DNA of 64,000 nt, from NCBI GenBank assembly GCA_019359675.1, contig JAHHGX010000073.1:1-64000 (forward strand), read 5' to 3'. The position numbers and the translations under genes are program-made. This DNA comes from Calothrix sp. FI2-JRJ7 (lineage in GTDB: Bacteria; Cyanobacteriota; Cyanobacteriia; Cyanobacteriales; Nostocaceae). The notes under the pieces were generated by a model, which made no database searches, was not told where the DNA came from, and worked only from the letters and a program-made list of their open reading frames with translations. Each line of letters opens with the position of its first letter. Positions within the stretch are counted from its first letter, which is position 1. Of this stretch, positions 8,916 to 18,073 are shown piece by piece.

Positions 8916-9887
8916 TTATGCGGCAATACAATCGTTGTAACTGTGTACTGTGTAGTCCGACATTAATCGACAATTATTCATTTCAACTTCTGAGCAACCT
9001 ACTGATATTTCGAGTAAATACTGTAAATAAGCTTTCGCAAGTGCAGACAGATGCTTTTTAGCTGGATATACCATATGCCACTGGCGCCAGATTGGGAAAT
9101 GTTCAACATTAAGAATTGTTAATTCATTGTCAGGATTTGAAATTATGCACTGACGTGGCAGAACCGAAATACCTAAACCATCAGCTACGAAAGACTTAAT
9201 CATCTCATCATTGTTCGATTCCATCTTAACTCTGACTTTAACATCATACTTAAGGAGGATGTTTTGTACATGATTTCGTGTAGCAGAACCGATTTCACGC
9301 ATTATAAAAGCTTCGTTGGCAAGATGATGAATCGAAATCTTCTTTTCTCTAGCTAATGGGTGACGAGAGGAAGCTACAACAACCAACTCATCTCGGAAAA
9401 ATGGAAAACTTTCAACATCGATAAACTTGGGAATTTCACTAACTATATATAAGTCGTCTAAATTTTTCATCATCCGTTCGGCAATCCCACTATGATTTGC
9501 CAATTTCAGCGAAACATCTATATCTGGATAACGCTGACTGAATTCTCCTAAAGTCAAGGGAATAATATACTTAGCTGTAGTTAGTCCTGATAGTTTTAGT
9601 GTACCTTGCTTCAAACTCTGTAAATCAGCTAACTTATCTTCAAACTTATCCATCGTATTGAAGATTTTATCGCATGTTTCTATCAATTCCTTTCCAGCTA
9701 TACTCGGACTGATATTTTTACCTAGCTTATCAAATAACGACAAACCAAGTGCTTGAGCTAATTTTTTCACCTGCATACAAACTGCGGGTTGAGAGAGAAA
9801 AAGCTCTTGACCTGCACGAGTAAAACTTCCAAATTTGACAACTGTATAAAAAATTTTTAGCTGATATAACGTTGCTTGGTCTAGCAT
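8916..9887 (-). CDS. LysR-family transcriptional regulator (CbbR/RbcR/CmpR-like)
   Basis: The N-terminal winged helix-turn-helix (LKIFYTVVKFGSFTRAGQEL, then LSQPAVCMQVKKL) is followed by a LysR substrate-binding domain. I prefer the ATG at 9887 (MLDQATLYQLKIF) over the one five codons upstream because family members begin this way. The sequence resembles regulators of carbon fixation or inorganic carbon uptake in cyanobacteria. The last 20 residues are rich in Asn and Ser and look divergent. No obvious target operon is adjacent. Confidence 0.85.
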   Translation of the reverse strand: MLDQATLYQLKIFYTVVKFGSFTRAGQELFLSQPAVCMQVKKLAQALGLSLFDKLGKNISPSIAGKELIETCDKIFNTMDKFEDKLADLQSLKQGTLKLSGLTTAKYIIPLTLGEFSQRYPDIDVSLKLANHSGIAERMMKNLDDLYIVSEIPKFIDVESFPFFRDELVVVASSRHPLAREKKISIHHLANEAFIMREIGSATRNHVQNILLKYDVKVRVKMESNNDEMIKSFVADGLGISVLPRQCIISNPDNELTILNVEHFPIWRQWHMVYPAKKHLSALAKAYLQYLLEISVGCSEVEMNNCRLMSDYTVHSYNDCIAA

Positions 9888-9902
9888 CAATTCTTGTCGC
9901 AT

Positions 9903-10448
9903 AGCTACCTTTACTCTTCACTAAGTCCTTAATTTTGATGTTCTCAAACAGGGAACTAAACAGAATTTCATTTATGATTACTTACAACTAATTGCTTACG
10001 ACATTTGTACTATTTATCAGCACATACAGAACTAAGCCACCATTGACCACCCTGTTTTGAGGCATTCTATAAACCTATTTTTTAGATTCATAGAAAAACT
10101 TAAGATTTTCTTTATTTTTACATTTACTTTGTACCATATTTGTCGAAGCCATCGTAGCAGCTTGTTACATTTCTTTACATGATGATATAAATGCAACATC
10201 AGTGGAGGCGCCTATATTTTGGTTATTCAAGCCAATATACCAGTTTGCAGAGGGTTTTACAGATGTCTTAGTGACAGTTATCACGTAAGCTATTTCTGTA
10301 CCAATTGACACAAAATTATTATCAAGTACTTAATTGAAGATTTTTTTTTCGATTAATAATTTACCGATAATTATAGACATATCTGTTGACATTAAATTGA
10401 CAATACAATTGTCACAACCCTAAAATAAATTTGCTTCAGGGTCAAAGT
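9903..10448. other. intergenic region with a startless coding-like frame
   Basis: Mostly AT-rich. From 10094 to 10288 on the plus strand there is a stop-to-stop frame without ATG whose translation looks protein-like (for example VEAPIFWLFKPIYQFAEGF followed by TDVLVTVIT). It carries a GGCGCC at 10207. It may be the end of a decayed membrane-protein gene; I cannot identify it. Confidence 0.3.
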
Positions 10449-11049
10449 ATGAATAGCTTACTTAACGCTGTGCATATCGCTTGTTATACCGCTAAAAACA
10501 AAGGACGTACCTGGGTACATGTGTATCAAGCTGACAATCGCGAGGTAGTCAAAGCCAAAAGCGAAATGCAATCTTCACATATGCTATCAACCTTTCGGGT
10601 GCCACAATAAATAATAATAAATTTATAGACTTTTTATGTGAGCAGCTAGCGTTGCACCAAATTCCAGCACAAGCAATTTGCTTTGAAATTACCGAAACCG
10701 TTGTTACTGTTAACTTGGCACAAATTGCCTCGAAAGTGCTTGCTATCAAAGAACTTGGTTTTTGCTTTGCCTTAGATAATTTTGGCAGCAGCATGTCATC
10801 GTGGGGTTATCTCAAAAACTTATCAATAGATTATCTCAAAATCAATGGAACTTTGATTAAAAATATTGTAGAGGAAAAATTCATATAGTAATGGTAAAAG
10901 CTATCAATGAAATTGCTCACTTGATGGACATTATAACTGTTGCAGAGTATGTAGAAAATCAAGAAATATTTGAAACAATCAAGACAATAGGTGTAGATTA
11001 TGCCCAAGGTTATGGTATTTCTAAGCCATGTCCTTTAAAAATCTGGTAA
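10449..11049 (+). pseudogene. decayed GGDEF-EAL cyclic-di-GMP gene
   Basis: Three fragments in different frames reproduce the order of a GGDEF-EAL protein. 10449-10610 encodes the end of a GGDEF domain (AVHIACYTAKNKGRTWVHVY). About 10611-10888 encodes part of an EAL domain (ICFEITETVV, FALDNFGSSMSSWGYLKN, DYLKING). 10891-11049 encodes the EAL end (INEIAHLMDIITVAEYVEN, GVDYAQGYGISKP). The GGDEF active loop and the first EAL motif are missing. It cannot make a complete enzyme. The end overlaps the opposite-strand gene by 15 bp. Confidence 0.85.
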
Positions 11050-11436
11050 TGGTTTATTTGCCCAGGTATTGCTGACTATGTAATATCTGCGTGCGAGAAG
11101 TTCATTTGCAGCATTTAAAGACCTTGCTTTTTTTTCCAGTCTACGGAAATATTGTGATTGCCAAAAGCTATATGCATTTACAAGTAGCACAATAGCAAAG
11201 CCAACCAGCCCATGATGAATTACCACAACAACATTCAGAAACAACCCGATAACCAGAAAAAATAATAGAAAGTATACCATATACATCTGGCGCCTGACCA
11301 AAGATTTAAATTCTTCTAGCACATAATCATCGGCAATACTTTTGTGCCTTTTAAGAAAAGCTTTAATTTGTTTACCTGCTATTAATCCAGCAAAAATACT
11401 ACAAAAATTCACCACGACAAATATTAAAAGCCACAT
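11035..11436 (-). CDS. small membrane protein of unknown function
   Basis: This 133-residue protein has three likely membrane segments: the N-terminus (WLLIFVVVNFCSIFAGLIAG), the middle (VYFLLFFLVIGLFLNVVVVI) and GLVGFAIVLLVNAYSFW. Between and after them lie basic stretches (KQIKAFLKRHKS, RRLEKKARSLNAANELLARR) that should face the cytoplasm. I do not recognise a family. It shares 15 bp with the decayed GGDEF-EAL gene on the opposite strand. Confidence 0.6.
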   Translation of the reverse strand: MWLLIFVVVNFCSIFAGLIAGKQIKAFLKRHKSIADDYVLEEFKSLVRRQMYMVYFLLFFLVIGLFLNVVVVIHHGLVGFAIVLLVNAYSFWQSQYFRRLEKKARSLNAANELLARRYYIVSNTWANKPLPDF

Positions 11437-11731
11437 AATTATTTTTTAGATTTTAACTAATCAGCTTATACTCGATTACAATCAATCGTCATCAGAGAAA
11501 TATGTAAATACTATATATAGCGAAATCTTCAATAAAGCTTTGGTATCGGTAAACATATTTGAATAAAAGTAAACCAGAAACCCGGTTTCTTTAGTTTTTA
11601 AAACATTGTTATTGACAAACAATATAATTTAAGCAAAAAAGCCGAAAAAGGGTTGGGAAGTTCTCAAGTAACACTTTTAATTGTAAATAGATAATAAAAA
11701 GGGTGATGAACACTGTTGACAATCCTCATCT

Positions 11732-12922
11732 ATGTTAAATTCGACAAAATCCACAGAGCTTTCTACTGGTACTGGTGCTTCGATATATACAAGTAATGCG
11801 AACAGTTTTGATCAAAGTTTATACTCAAATGATGTTTCAAGCTTAAAGGGGTCATCGCAGTCAGTTGAATCTCAAGGCTTGAACCCTAATCCCAACTTAA
11901 TTTTTAGTAGTGCAGCTGTTAACACTGACTTTAACGGCGATGGTAAGACTGATAAAATTTGGCGAAACTCGCAAACTGGTGAAGTTGCTATTTGGTTGAT
12001 GAATGGCGCCACTCCTGCTGGAGCTGCTCTACCATCGCGCGGTGCTGAATGGGATTACAAAATTGCAGACCTCAATGGTGATGGTAAAACTGATTTGATA
12101 TGGCGTAATAAAAATACCGGAGCAAACGAAGCTTGGGTAATGGATGGTGGAAATATAGTTGCTGATACTATGTTGCCTACCACAGATAGCAATTGGGATT
12201 TTACCGTTGGAGATACAAACGGAGACCGTAAGAGCGATTTAATTTGGCACAACAAGAGTACGGGTGAAAATGCTGCATGGGTAATGGATGGTACAAATGT
12301 TGCTTCTGCTGCAATGTTACCAACAACTGATGCTAACTGGACTTCTACTATTGTAAGTGTTGATGGTACAGGCAAAACCGATTTACTTTGGCATAATTCT
12401 GCAACAGGTGAAAATTCTTTGTGGAGTATGAATGGTACCGAGCTAGCTAGTGGTACTGCACTGGCAAATTTCGGCGTCGGTTCAGATTGGCAAATTTCTG
12501 CAACTGACTTCAACGGTGACATGAGAACTGATATTTTCTGGCACAATAGCAAAACAGGTGAAAACAAAACCTGGTTGATGAGTGGTACTAATGCTACAGC
12601 CGCAGATTTACCAACACAAGGCGCCGATTCTAATTGGAAGTACTCGTTTGGTGATGTAAATGGTGATGGAAACATTGACGTATTATGGCGTGATCAATCT
12701 ACTGGTCAAAATGTCGGTTGGACTATGAATGGCGCCACTGCAACCGCAACAGCTTTACCATCAATGGGTTCTGAGTGGACATCTAGCTTGGGTGACTTTA
12801 ATGGTGACGGCAAAACCGAACTGTTGTGGAGCAATAGTCAGACTGGCGAAAATATGATTTGGTCTGGAGATGGTACCAGCACCGCAGTTAATACTACTCC
12901 TGTTGGTTGGTACACCGCGTAA
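11732..12922 (+). CDS. VCBS/FG-GAP-type repeat protein, seven repeats (first of pair)
   Basis: The 396-residue protein has a Ser/Thr/Asn-rich N-terminal region of about 65 residues followed by seven repeats of roughly 46 residues. Each repeat has the pattern DFNGDGKTDLLWRNxxTGEN, then a WLMDGT-type end. The DxNxDG core is a calcium-binding loop in FG-GAP/VCBS beta-propeller blades, so a seven-bladed propeller is the natural model. No Sec signal is visible although such proteins are usually extracellular. A paralogue follows. Several GGCGCC sites fall in Gly-Ala codons. Confidence 0.85.
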   Translation: MLNSTKSTELSTGTGASIYTSNANSFDQSLYSNDVSSLKGSSQSVESQGLNPNPNLIFSSAAVNTDFNGDGKTDKIWRNSQTGEVAIWLMNGATPAGAALPSRGAEWDYKIADLNGDGKTDLIWRNKNTGANEAWVMDGGNIVADTMLPTTDSNWDFTVGDTNGDRKSDLIWHNKSTGENAAWVMDGTNVASAAMLPTTDANWTSTIVSVDGTGKTDLLWHNSATGENSLWSMNGTELASGTALANFGVGSDWQISATDFNGDMRTDIFWHNSKTGENKTWLMSGTNATAADLPTQGADSNWKYSFGDVNGDGNIDVLWRDQSTGQNVGWTMNGATATATALPSMGSEWTSSLGDFNGDGKTELLWSNSQTGENMIWSGDGTSTAVNTTPVGWYTA

Positions 12923-12970
12923 GTTGATGTTTTAAAAGTAGTGCCGCATTGTCATTAGCCACGTCCTATT

Positions 12971-12996
12971 GTCATTCTGAGCGTAGCGAAGAATCT
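12971..12996. repeat. dispersed GTCATTCTGAGCG repeat
   Basis: The string GTCATTCTGAGCGTAGCGAA, ending GAATCT, is one I know as a widely dispersed non-coding repeat in bacterial genomes. It is followed by a partly complementary stretch around 13031-13050 (CAGCATGACATGATTC). It lies between the two VCBS-type genes. Confidence 0.6.
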
Positions 12997-13091
12997 AAGG
13001 TCTCAATGTATAAACCAGATGCTTCACTACGTTCAGCATGACATGATTCTTCCAAATTGGGATGCTCTCATATTACCTTTACTCACATATT

Positions 13092-14336
13092 ATGAATACT
13101 TCTAGTTTATCTGTTGCTTCTCCTATTTCTGAGAATACTTACTCTACAAATAATTCTCTTTTCACAAATAATAATTTTGGTATTAATCAATCTAATTATT
13201 CGAGTAATTCTATACGTTCTTCAAGCTTTCATCCGTCTCTTTCTAATGATGTTTCGAGTCAGGCATATAATATACCAATAACTAATCCAAATCCTAACTC
13301 TATTTTTAGCAGTGCAGCTACACACGCTGATTTTAGCGGTAACGGTAAAACTGATTTACTATGGCGTGATGCTAAAACAGGTGATACTGCAATTTGGTTA
13401 ATGGATGGTAGTAATATTACGGATGCGAAGTTTTTGCCGAAAATGAGTGCTGACTGGGGATATAAACTGGGTGATTTTAATCGTGATGGAAAAAGTGATA
13501 TTTTTTGGCGCAATAGTACAACAGGTGAGAATGTATTGTGGATGATGGATGGTAATAATGTCGTAAGTAATATTCAATTACAAACTATTGACCCTGGTTG
13601 GAAGTTAGATATTGCTGACTTTAACGGTGATGGAAAGAGCGATGTTTTTTGGCACAATACAAATACTGGTGAAAATGCTACTTGGTTAATGGATAGTACT
13701 ACGGTAACAACCGCAGCATATTTAGATAAAACAGATTTGTCTTGGACTCCTACTATAGTTGACTTTAGTGGGGATGGTAAGAGTGATATTTTTTGGCGAA
13801 ATCCTGTTACAACCGACACAGCGGTATGGATGATGGATGGTACTAATTATTCTGGCTCATTCTTACAACAAATGGATTCATCTTGGGATTCTACAGTTGG
13901 CGATTTTAATGGTGATGGTAGAAGTGATGTATTGTGGCACAACAAAACTACAGGTGATACATCTGTTTGGATGATGAATGGAACTTTTCTGTTTAGTAGT
14001 AGTTTAAATAATATGGGCGCCGACTGGACAGATAGTATTGGTGATTTTAATGGTGATGGCAAAACAGATGTATTTTGGCACAATACCAAAACAGGTGAGA
14101 ATACAGCTTGGTTAATGGACGGTTCATCGATTGCAACGTCTGCATTTTTACCGCAAACTGACCCATCACTACAATATATGATTGGTGATTATGATGGTAA
14201 TGGAAAAACAGATATTTTCTGGCGTAACGCTACTACTGGTGATAATTCAATTTGGTTTATCAATGGTACAACTGCTTCAGGAAGCACAGTAACCAATGTC
14301 CCTGCTGAATGGACTACCCAAACAAAAATATCATAA
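13092..14336 (+). CDS. VCBS/FG-GAP-type repeat protein, seven repeats (second of pair)
   Basis: A paralogue of the gene at 11732 with the same plan: a low-complexity Ser/Asn N-terminus ending NPNSIFSSAA, then seven blades with DFNGDGKSDVFWHN and TGENATWLMDG motifs. I chose the ATG at 13092 (MNTSSLSVASPIS) over one ten codons upstream because it matches the paralogue's composition. The blade count points to a beta-propeller with calcium loops. Its role may be adhesion or cell-surface binding, which is inference only. Confidence 0.82.
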   Translation: MNTSSLSVASPISENTYSTNNSLFTNNNFGINQSNYSSNSIRSSSFHPSLSNDVSSQAYNIPITNPNPNSIFSSAATHADFSGNGKTDLLWRDAKTGDTAIWLMDGSNITDAKFLPKMSADWGYKLGDFNRDGKSDIFWRNSTTGENVLWMMDGNNVVSNIQLQTIDPGWKLDIADFNGDGKSDVFWHNTNTGENATWLMDSTTVTTAAYLDKTDLSWTPTIVDFSGDGKSDIFWRNPVTTDTAVWMMDGTNYSGSFLQQMDSSWDSTVGDFNGDGRSDVLWHNKTTGDTSVWMMNGTFLFSSSLNNMGADWTDSIGDFNGDGKTDVFWHNTKTGENTAWLMDGSSIATSAFLPQTDPSLQYMIGDYDGNGKTDIFWRNATTGDNSIWFINGTTASGSTVTNVPAEWTTQTKIS

Positions 14337-14391
14337 CATTTTAGGGAGTTGTGGCACAAAGTCGCAGATGTGCAGTGCATATAATTTTTTT

Positions 14392-14425
14392 TACCACGGA
14401 GACACAGAGTACACAGAGGGGAGAG
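14392..14425. repeat. dispersed ACCACGGAGACACAGAG repeat
   Basis: The string TTACCACGGAGACACAGAGT followed by ACACAGAGG is the same repeat found inverted at 60693-60722. A predicted frame across it has no coding character. Confidence 0.65.
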
Positions 14426-14502
14426 GAATAAACCACGCTCGTCACATAATCCGCAGGATTTCCCGCTTTCTTAGAACACAAAGAAAGAATTATTAAGATA
14501 GT

Positions 14503-14666
14503 AACCCACCAAAATTAATTACACAGACCACTAATAGTCCGTGTCATTAATTTTGGTGTGTTGCGTAAATATCAAAACCTTGTAGAGACGCGATATATCG
14601 CGTCTCTACATCTCAGAATTAATGACATGGAATACTAGTATTCCATGTCATTAATTTTGGTGGGTT
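14503..14666. mobile_element. 164-bp MITE-like element with nested palindromes
   Basis: The outer arms AACCCACCAAAATTAAT and ATTAATTTTGGTGGGTT are perfect inverted repeats. Inside are an internal copy of the right arm (near 14549-14570), a 28-bp palindrome GTAGAGACGCG... at 14582-14609, and a perfect 40-bp palindrome at 14617-14656 centred on ACTAGT. No coding frame is present. It looks like a non-autonomous element or a stack of small palindromic elements inserted into each other. Confidence 0.65.
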
Positions 14667-14737
14667 GGTGCCTGCCGTTACGGTATGGTAGGGTGTGTGA
14701 CCTATGCGGAAAAATTCCACGTTTCACGAAAAGACTT

Positions 14738-14804
14738 GTAGGGTGCGTCAAAGCACATGATTTTTCGTTTTATTGAAGATTGTAACGGCTTTGACACACC
14801 CTAC
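14738..14804. repeat. intergenic hairpin repeat, GTGCGT family
   Basis: The arm GTAGGGTGCGTCAAAGC pairs with GGCTTTGACACACCCTAC. It is the same family as 5149 and 27037, here with CAAAGC in place of GAAAGC. The second arm overlaps the TTG-started reading frame that follows, which weakens the N-terminus of that frame. Confidence 0.75.
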
Positions 14805-15108
14805 CTCCTGTCAAGAAAACGGCGCCAATACAGTAAATGACGGTCTGAAACACACAACTCAAGGTGTAGGAGATGCAGTTGCAGGTATTGAAGAAGGCGC
14901 CATGCCAGTAGTAACAGATACTTCTCATACACCTAAGTACACCGTGCATTCTTCCAACCCATCACAAACTCCAGATAGTCAATATCAAGAGCGCTCCAAT
15001 GCTCTTAATCAGCGATTTAGTAGTGAGCAAACCAAGGAATCTAAAAATACTAGTACGCAGGTGATTTATATTTCACCTTCCAGGACTCGAACGAAAGTTG
15101 TAGGATAG
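14773..15108 (+). CDS. doubtful hydrophilic protein or gene remnant
   Basis: A frame of 111 codons opens at a TTG inside a hairpin repeat. The first 12 residues are therefore repeat-derived. The rest (NDGLKHTTQGVGDAVAGIEE onward) is hydrophilic and Ser/Thr/Gln-rich, with two GGCGCC sites. No ribosome binding site is visible. It may be the truncated end of a gene whose start was lost when the repeat inserted. Confidence 0.3.
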   Translation: MKIVTALTHPTSCQENGANTVNDGLKHTTQGVGDAVAGIEEGAMPVVTDTSHTPKYTVHSSNPSQTPDSQYQERSNALNQRFSSEQTKESKNTSTQVIYISPSRTRTKVVG

Positions 15109-15139
15109 GCATCCCGCCTGTCCTACGAGATTTAATTTT

Positions 15140-15724
15140 TTAGTAACGGTAAGGTTGGTCGGCGGGGTCACCTAATGGGTCTTCACTTGCTGGACGGATG
15201 TCACCATATTGTCCATAATTTCCTTGGTTGCCCTGATTCATTAGCTTTTTAAGCGCTAAAGCTGCGATACCAGCCATTGCTCCTTTTGCTAATGGGTTAC
15301 TCAAAACGTTACCTCCTTGACCACCTATCATACCCGAGGCGCCTCTAAATATTTGACCAAGTAAATCGGGTTGAGAAGATTGAATTCTACCTGTTGCTTG
15401 AGCAAGATAACGTGGGTCTTGAAAACGGTCATCTATTCCATCTTGATTTAAATCGGGAAAATTTAAGTTTGAGGCACGTGTTTGCTGTTGAAGATAACGA
15501 CCAAACTGCATTCGTTCTTGCGGAGTCATGCGACTAAAAGCTTCTTGTGCAGATTCTTGATAAATGTCTGGAGGTAACCGTCTAGAAACATTTTGATAAC
15601 GGTCATAAACTTCTTCGTCTGAGTACCCTTCGGAAGGTGAACCTTGCTCATAACGGTTGACAAAATTACGGTAGTCTTTTTCGACTTCGCGGTCACCACC
15701 AAAAATACTTTCTAAAAAATTCAT
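15140..15724 (-). CDS. conserved cyanobacterial hypothetical protein
   Basis: This 194-residue protein starts MNFLESIFGGDREVEKDYRN. It has an acidic, helical N-terminal half with RRLPPDIYQESAQEAFSRMT, a PDLNQDGIDDRF segment that resembles a calcium-binding loop, then a Gly-rich short hydrophobic helix (AKGAMAGIAALALKKL) and a Gly/Asn/Tyr-rich tail. I recognise the type as a recurrent cyanobacterial protein but know no function. An AGGAGA-type site precedes the ATG. Confidence 0.7.
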   Translation of the reverse strand: MNFLESIFGGDREVEKDYRNFVNRYEQGSPSEGYSDEEVYDRYQNVSRRLPPDIYQESAQEAFSRMTPQERMQFGRYLQQQTRASNLNFPDLNQDGIDDRFQDPRYLAQATGRIQSSQPDLLGQIFRGASGMIGGQGGNVLSNPLAKGAMAGIAALALKKLMNQGNQGNYGQYGDIRPASEDPLGDPADQPYRY

Positions 15725-16202
15725 AATTTTCTCCTAATTGGTTTATTCTCAGATTTAGGCGTTTTGATAATTCTCATCAATCCAGCAGGATGGGGCAGTA
15801 TCGTTTAGAGGATTAATTAATGCCACTAAATCGTTTATTTCGATCATGCTTTCGGTTTCTTTATCTTGAAGTAACATAGTAAAAATGTTTCAAGACTAGT
15901 TGAAGAAATTAATTACTCAGGCAAGTACCCACGGTAGACTACAAATTCTCCTAATTTCACCAATCTTAAGAGAGATTATTTATTATATTGAAGATGTTTG
16001 AGTGAAATTACAAATAAAGTTTCATTGATTGAAGTTATTCAAAACTACCCAACGTCAGACGTTATTGTTGAGGGAGAGCGTATTTTAAGAACTTATAATC
16101 AATTAAGTCTTATTGCAGATATAGAAAGAATTTTCGGTATTGCTACATCTTTGAGGTAGTTATTTTTAGCGTAGTAAAAAATGTATATACTAAAATACTC
16201 TG
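15725..16202. other. intergenic region with one small coding-like frame
   Basis: 478 bp. A frame at 15998-16159 on the plus strand with a TTG start and 53 codons has a protein-like translation (EVIQNYPTSDVIVEGERILR, then TYNQLSLIADIERIFGIATS). It is perhaps the end of a decayed gene or a small protein. Nothing else is recognised. Confidence 0.3.
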
Positions 16203-17003
16203 TTAGGCTATATTAAAACGCTTACGTGCGGCAAAGCGAAATAACCTATCTGGGAGTATTGCTCTTATACGAGGGAGCCACTGCGCGTCATTACCAACAC
16301 GATACCGTAATCGCGGCGCCGGGTTTTGAGCAATAGAAACAATTAATTTTGCAACTTTTTCAGGATTTTCACCCTGTGCAATTGCCTGATTTATAGACGA
16401 TTGCATCACCTCACGTACATTGTTATAATCACTATAAGTTTTTCCTGAATGCAACATTTGATGATTAAAGTTAGTTTTAAAATAGCCTGGTTCAATTAAG
16501 GATACTTTGATATTGAAAGGGTCTAGTTCTATGCTTAATGCTTCACTATAACCTTCTAGGGCAAATTTACTAGCACAGTAATAACCTTGACCAGGGGCGC
16601 CGATTAATCCACCCAAGGAACTCATATTTATAATATGCCCACTACGTTGCTGTCTCATCGTTGGTAATACAGCATTTGTAACGCGCACAACACCCCATAA
16701 GTTTGTATCAAAAACATCCTGGGCTTGTTCTAAACTTGTTTCTTCAATCATGCTGGCATGTATTTGTCCCGCATTATTAATGAGCAAGTCAATACGTCCA
16801 GTTTGGTCAAGTAACTGTTTGACGCACGATTCCACTGATTCATCTGATTTGACATCCATCTTCAACATTGAAACAGACGAGGCTGAATGTTCTTTACGAC
16901 TGGTGCCATAAACACGATACCCAGATTGGGTAAGCATTGTCGCAGTTAACTTTCCAAATCCAGATGATGCTCCTGTAACTAGCGCAACTTTTTCGTTTGT
17001 CAT
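16203..17003 (-). CDS. short-chain dehydrogenase/reductase (SDR)
   Basis: This 266-residue classical SDR has the NAD(P)-binding TGASSGFG motif near residue 11, the NNAG motif near residue 83, the catalytic Ser in NMSSLGG, and YYCASK as the YxxxK pair. The Arg after TS in VYGTSRKE favours NADPH. The substrate cannot be told from the sequence. It is a single gene on this strand, followed upstream by a hairpin repeat, and its length is normal. Confidence 0.92.
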   Translation of the reverse strand: MTNEKVALVTGASSGFGKLTATMLTQSGYRVYGTSRKEHSASSVSMLKMDVKSDESVESCVKQLLDQTGRIDLLINNAGQIHASMIEETSLEQAQDVFDTNLWGVVRVTNAVLPTMRQQRSGHIINMSSLGGLIGAPGQGYYCASKFALEGYSEALSIELDPFNIKVSLIEPGYFKTNFNHQMLHSGKTYSDYNNVREVMQSSINQAIAQGENPEKVAKLIVSIAQNPAPRLRYRVGNDAQWLPRIRAILPDRLFRFAARKRFNIA

Positions 17004-17028
17004 ATTATTGTTGTTTTGATAAAAAGTT

Positions 17029-17089
17029 GGTGCGTGACGCTTTTTATGTTATGACTACGTTGAAGTATTTTTGTGGCGTCACGCACCCT
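17029..17089. repeat. intergenic hairpin repeat, GTGCGTGACGC family
   Basis: The arm GGTGCGTGACGC is complementary to GGCGTCACGCACC after about 35 bases. It is a sister of 52393. It sits between two co-directional genes. Confidence 0.75.
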
Positions 17090-17125
17090 ACGGCTTTTAC
17101 GTGCTTGTTCTGGTAAGTCCTAATG

Positions 17126-17575
17126 TTATCTGCTACCTAGAATTTCTGCTTTAAGAGAACGAATTTCACCTGCTAATTCTTTTCTTGTTTCAACCTTGAG
17201 TAAGTAGCGATTGGTAAACCAAGCTGTGTAACCAATACCTATCAACTCGAACAATGGCGCCACAAGGGGAATATCATTGAATGCACCGAGGACTGCAAAG
17301 AAGACTCTAAGGACGACTATTCCTAGAACTAATGCACCAATTGCTATAATAGGCAGTTTGTATTGTTGGTAAAATGCACTGATATATTCTGGTAGTGTCG
17401 CGAAAAAATTAGATGCTTTGTTACCTGCTACCTGCAATTGATAATCTGCTTCATTCGCAGTAGACTTGATTTTAGACTCTACTTTTTCAATCGCTTGGGC
17501 GCTAGTAGAATCCATGTTATTAACATACTCTTGAGTCGAATTCATGTATTCTTCTTGTTGCACTTGGGTTTCCAT
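17126..17575 (-). CDS. CAAD/CURT1-type membrane protein
   Basis: The 149-residue protein has a hydrophilic, helical N-terminal half, two membrane segments (LPIIAIGALVLGIVVLRVFF and the IPLVAPLFELIGIGYTAWF region) and a C-terminal amphipathic helix (ETRKELAGEIRSLKAEIL). This is the layout of the CAAD domain, first seen appended to cyanobacterial aminoacyl-tRNA synthetases and related to plastid CURT1 thylakoid-curvature proteins. It should sit in thylakoid or plasma membrane. A good AGGAA site precedes the start. Confidence 0.85.
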   Translation of the reverse strand: METQVQQEEYMNSTQEYVNNMDSTSAQAIEKVESKIKSTANEADYQLQVAGNKASNFFATLPEYISAFYQQYKLPIIAIGALVLGIVVLRVFFAVLGAFNDIPLVAPLFELIGIGYTAWFTNRYLLKVETRKELAGEIRSLKAEILGSR

Positions 17576-18073
17576 ACTATTCCTTCCTGTGTACTGAGTA
17601 TTATTAAGTATTACTTGGATAATTACGCGGTAAGAAAATTTACCGAGTTATTGAATTAGATTATTCTTTATACTTAACTATTTTTTTTGTGACTTGACAT
17701 CAACCGTTTGTTATAAGCTTGTTTCTACCAAAAGCTATACTATTTTATTTCGATTTTAACTACTTTTTTATGAAAAAATATTTATATGATTATAAATATG
17801 ATTAGTTAGGCTAGAAACTAGTCACACTATTTTCTTTCATAGTTGAATACATGAGAATTGTTAAAAATGTCCTTACATTATTTAAACAAAATATATTAAG
17901 ATTCTTTTTCCTACGTTAAATTCATCTACCAATAGGATGAAAATATCTTCTTTACAAAGATAGATTCAAAATTCTAGACTTATGAGTAAGCTATGTCACA
18001 TCAAATTACTGGTGGATATTGTCACTTTTTATATCTAACTAAGTAATACATCAAGGTTAAGCCCGAAAAATTT
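17576..18073. other. AT-rich divergent intergenic region
   Basis: 498 bp between two divergent genes, so it should hold both promoters. I see no operator, repeat or small gene that I can support and no GGCGCC site. Confidence 0.4.

Noticed and set aside
12055-12675. 206-codon frame opposite the first VCBS-type gene
   Set aside because: The periodic antisense of a repeat gene; residues repeat in step with the blades.
14296-14496. Reading frame of 66 codons after the second VCBS-type gene
   Set aside because: It overlaps the end of the VCBS-type gene in another frame and continues through a dispersed repeat; no ribosome binding site or protein-like pattern.
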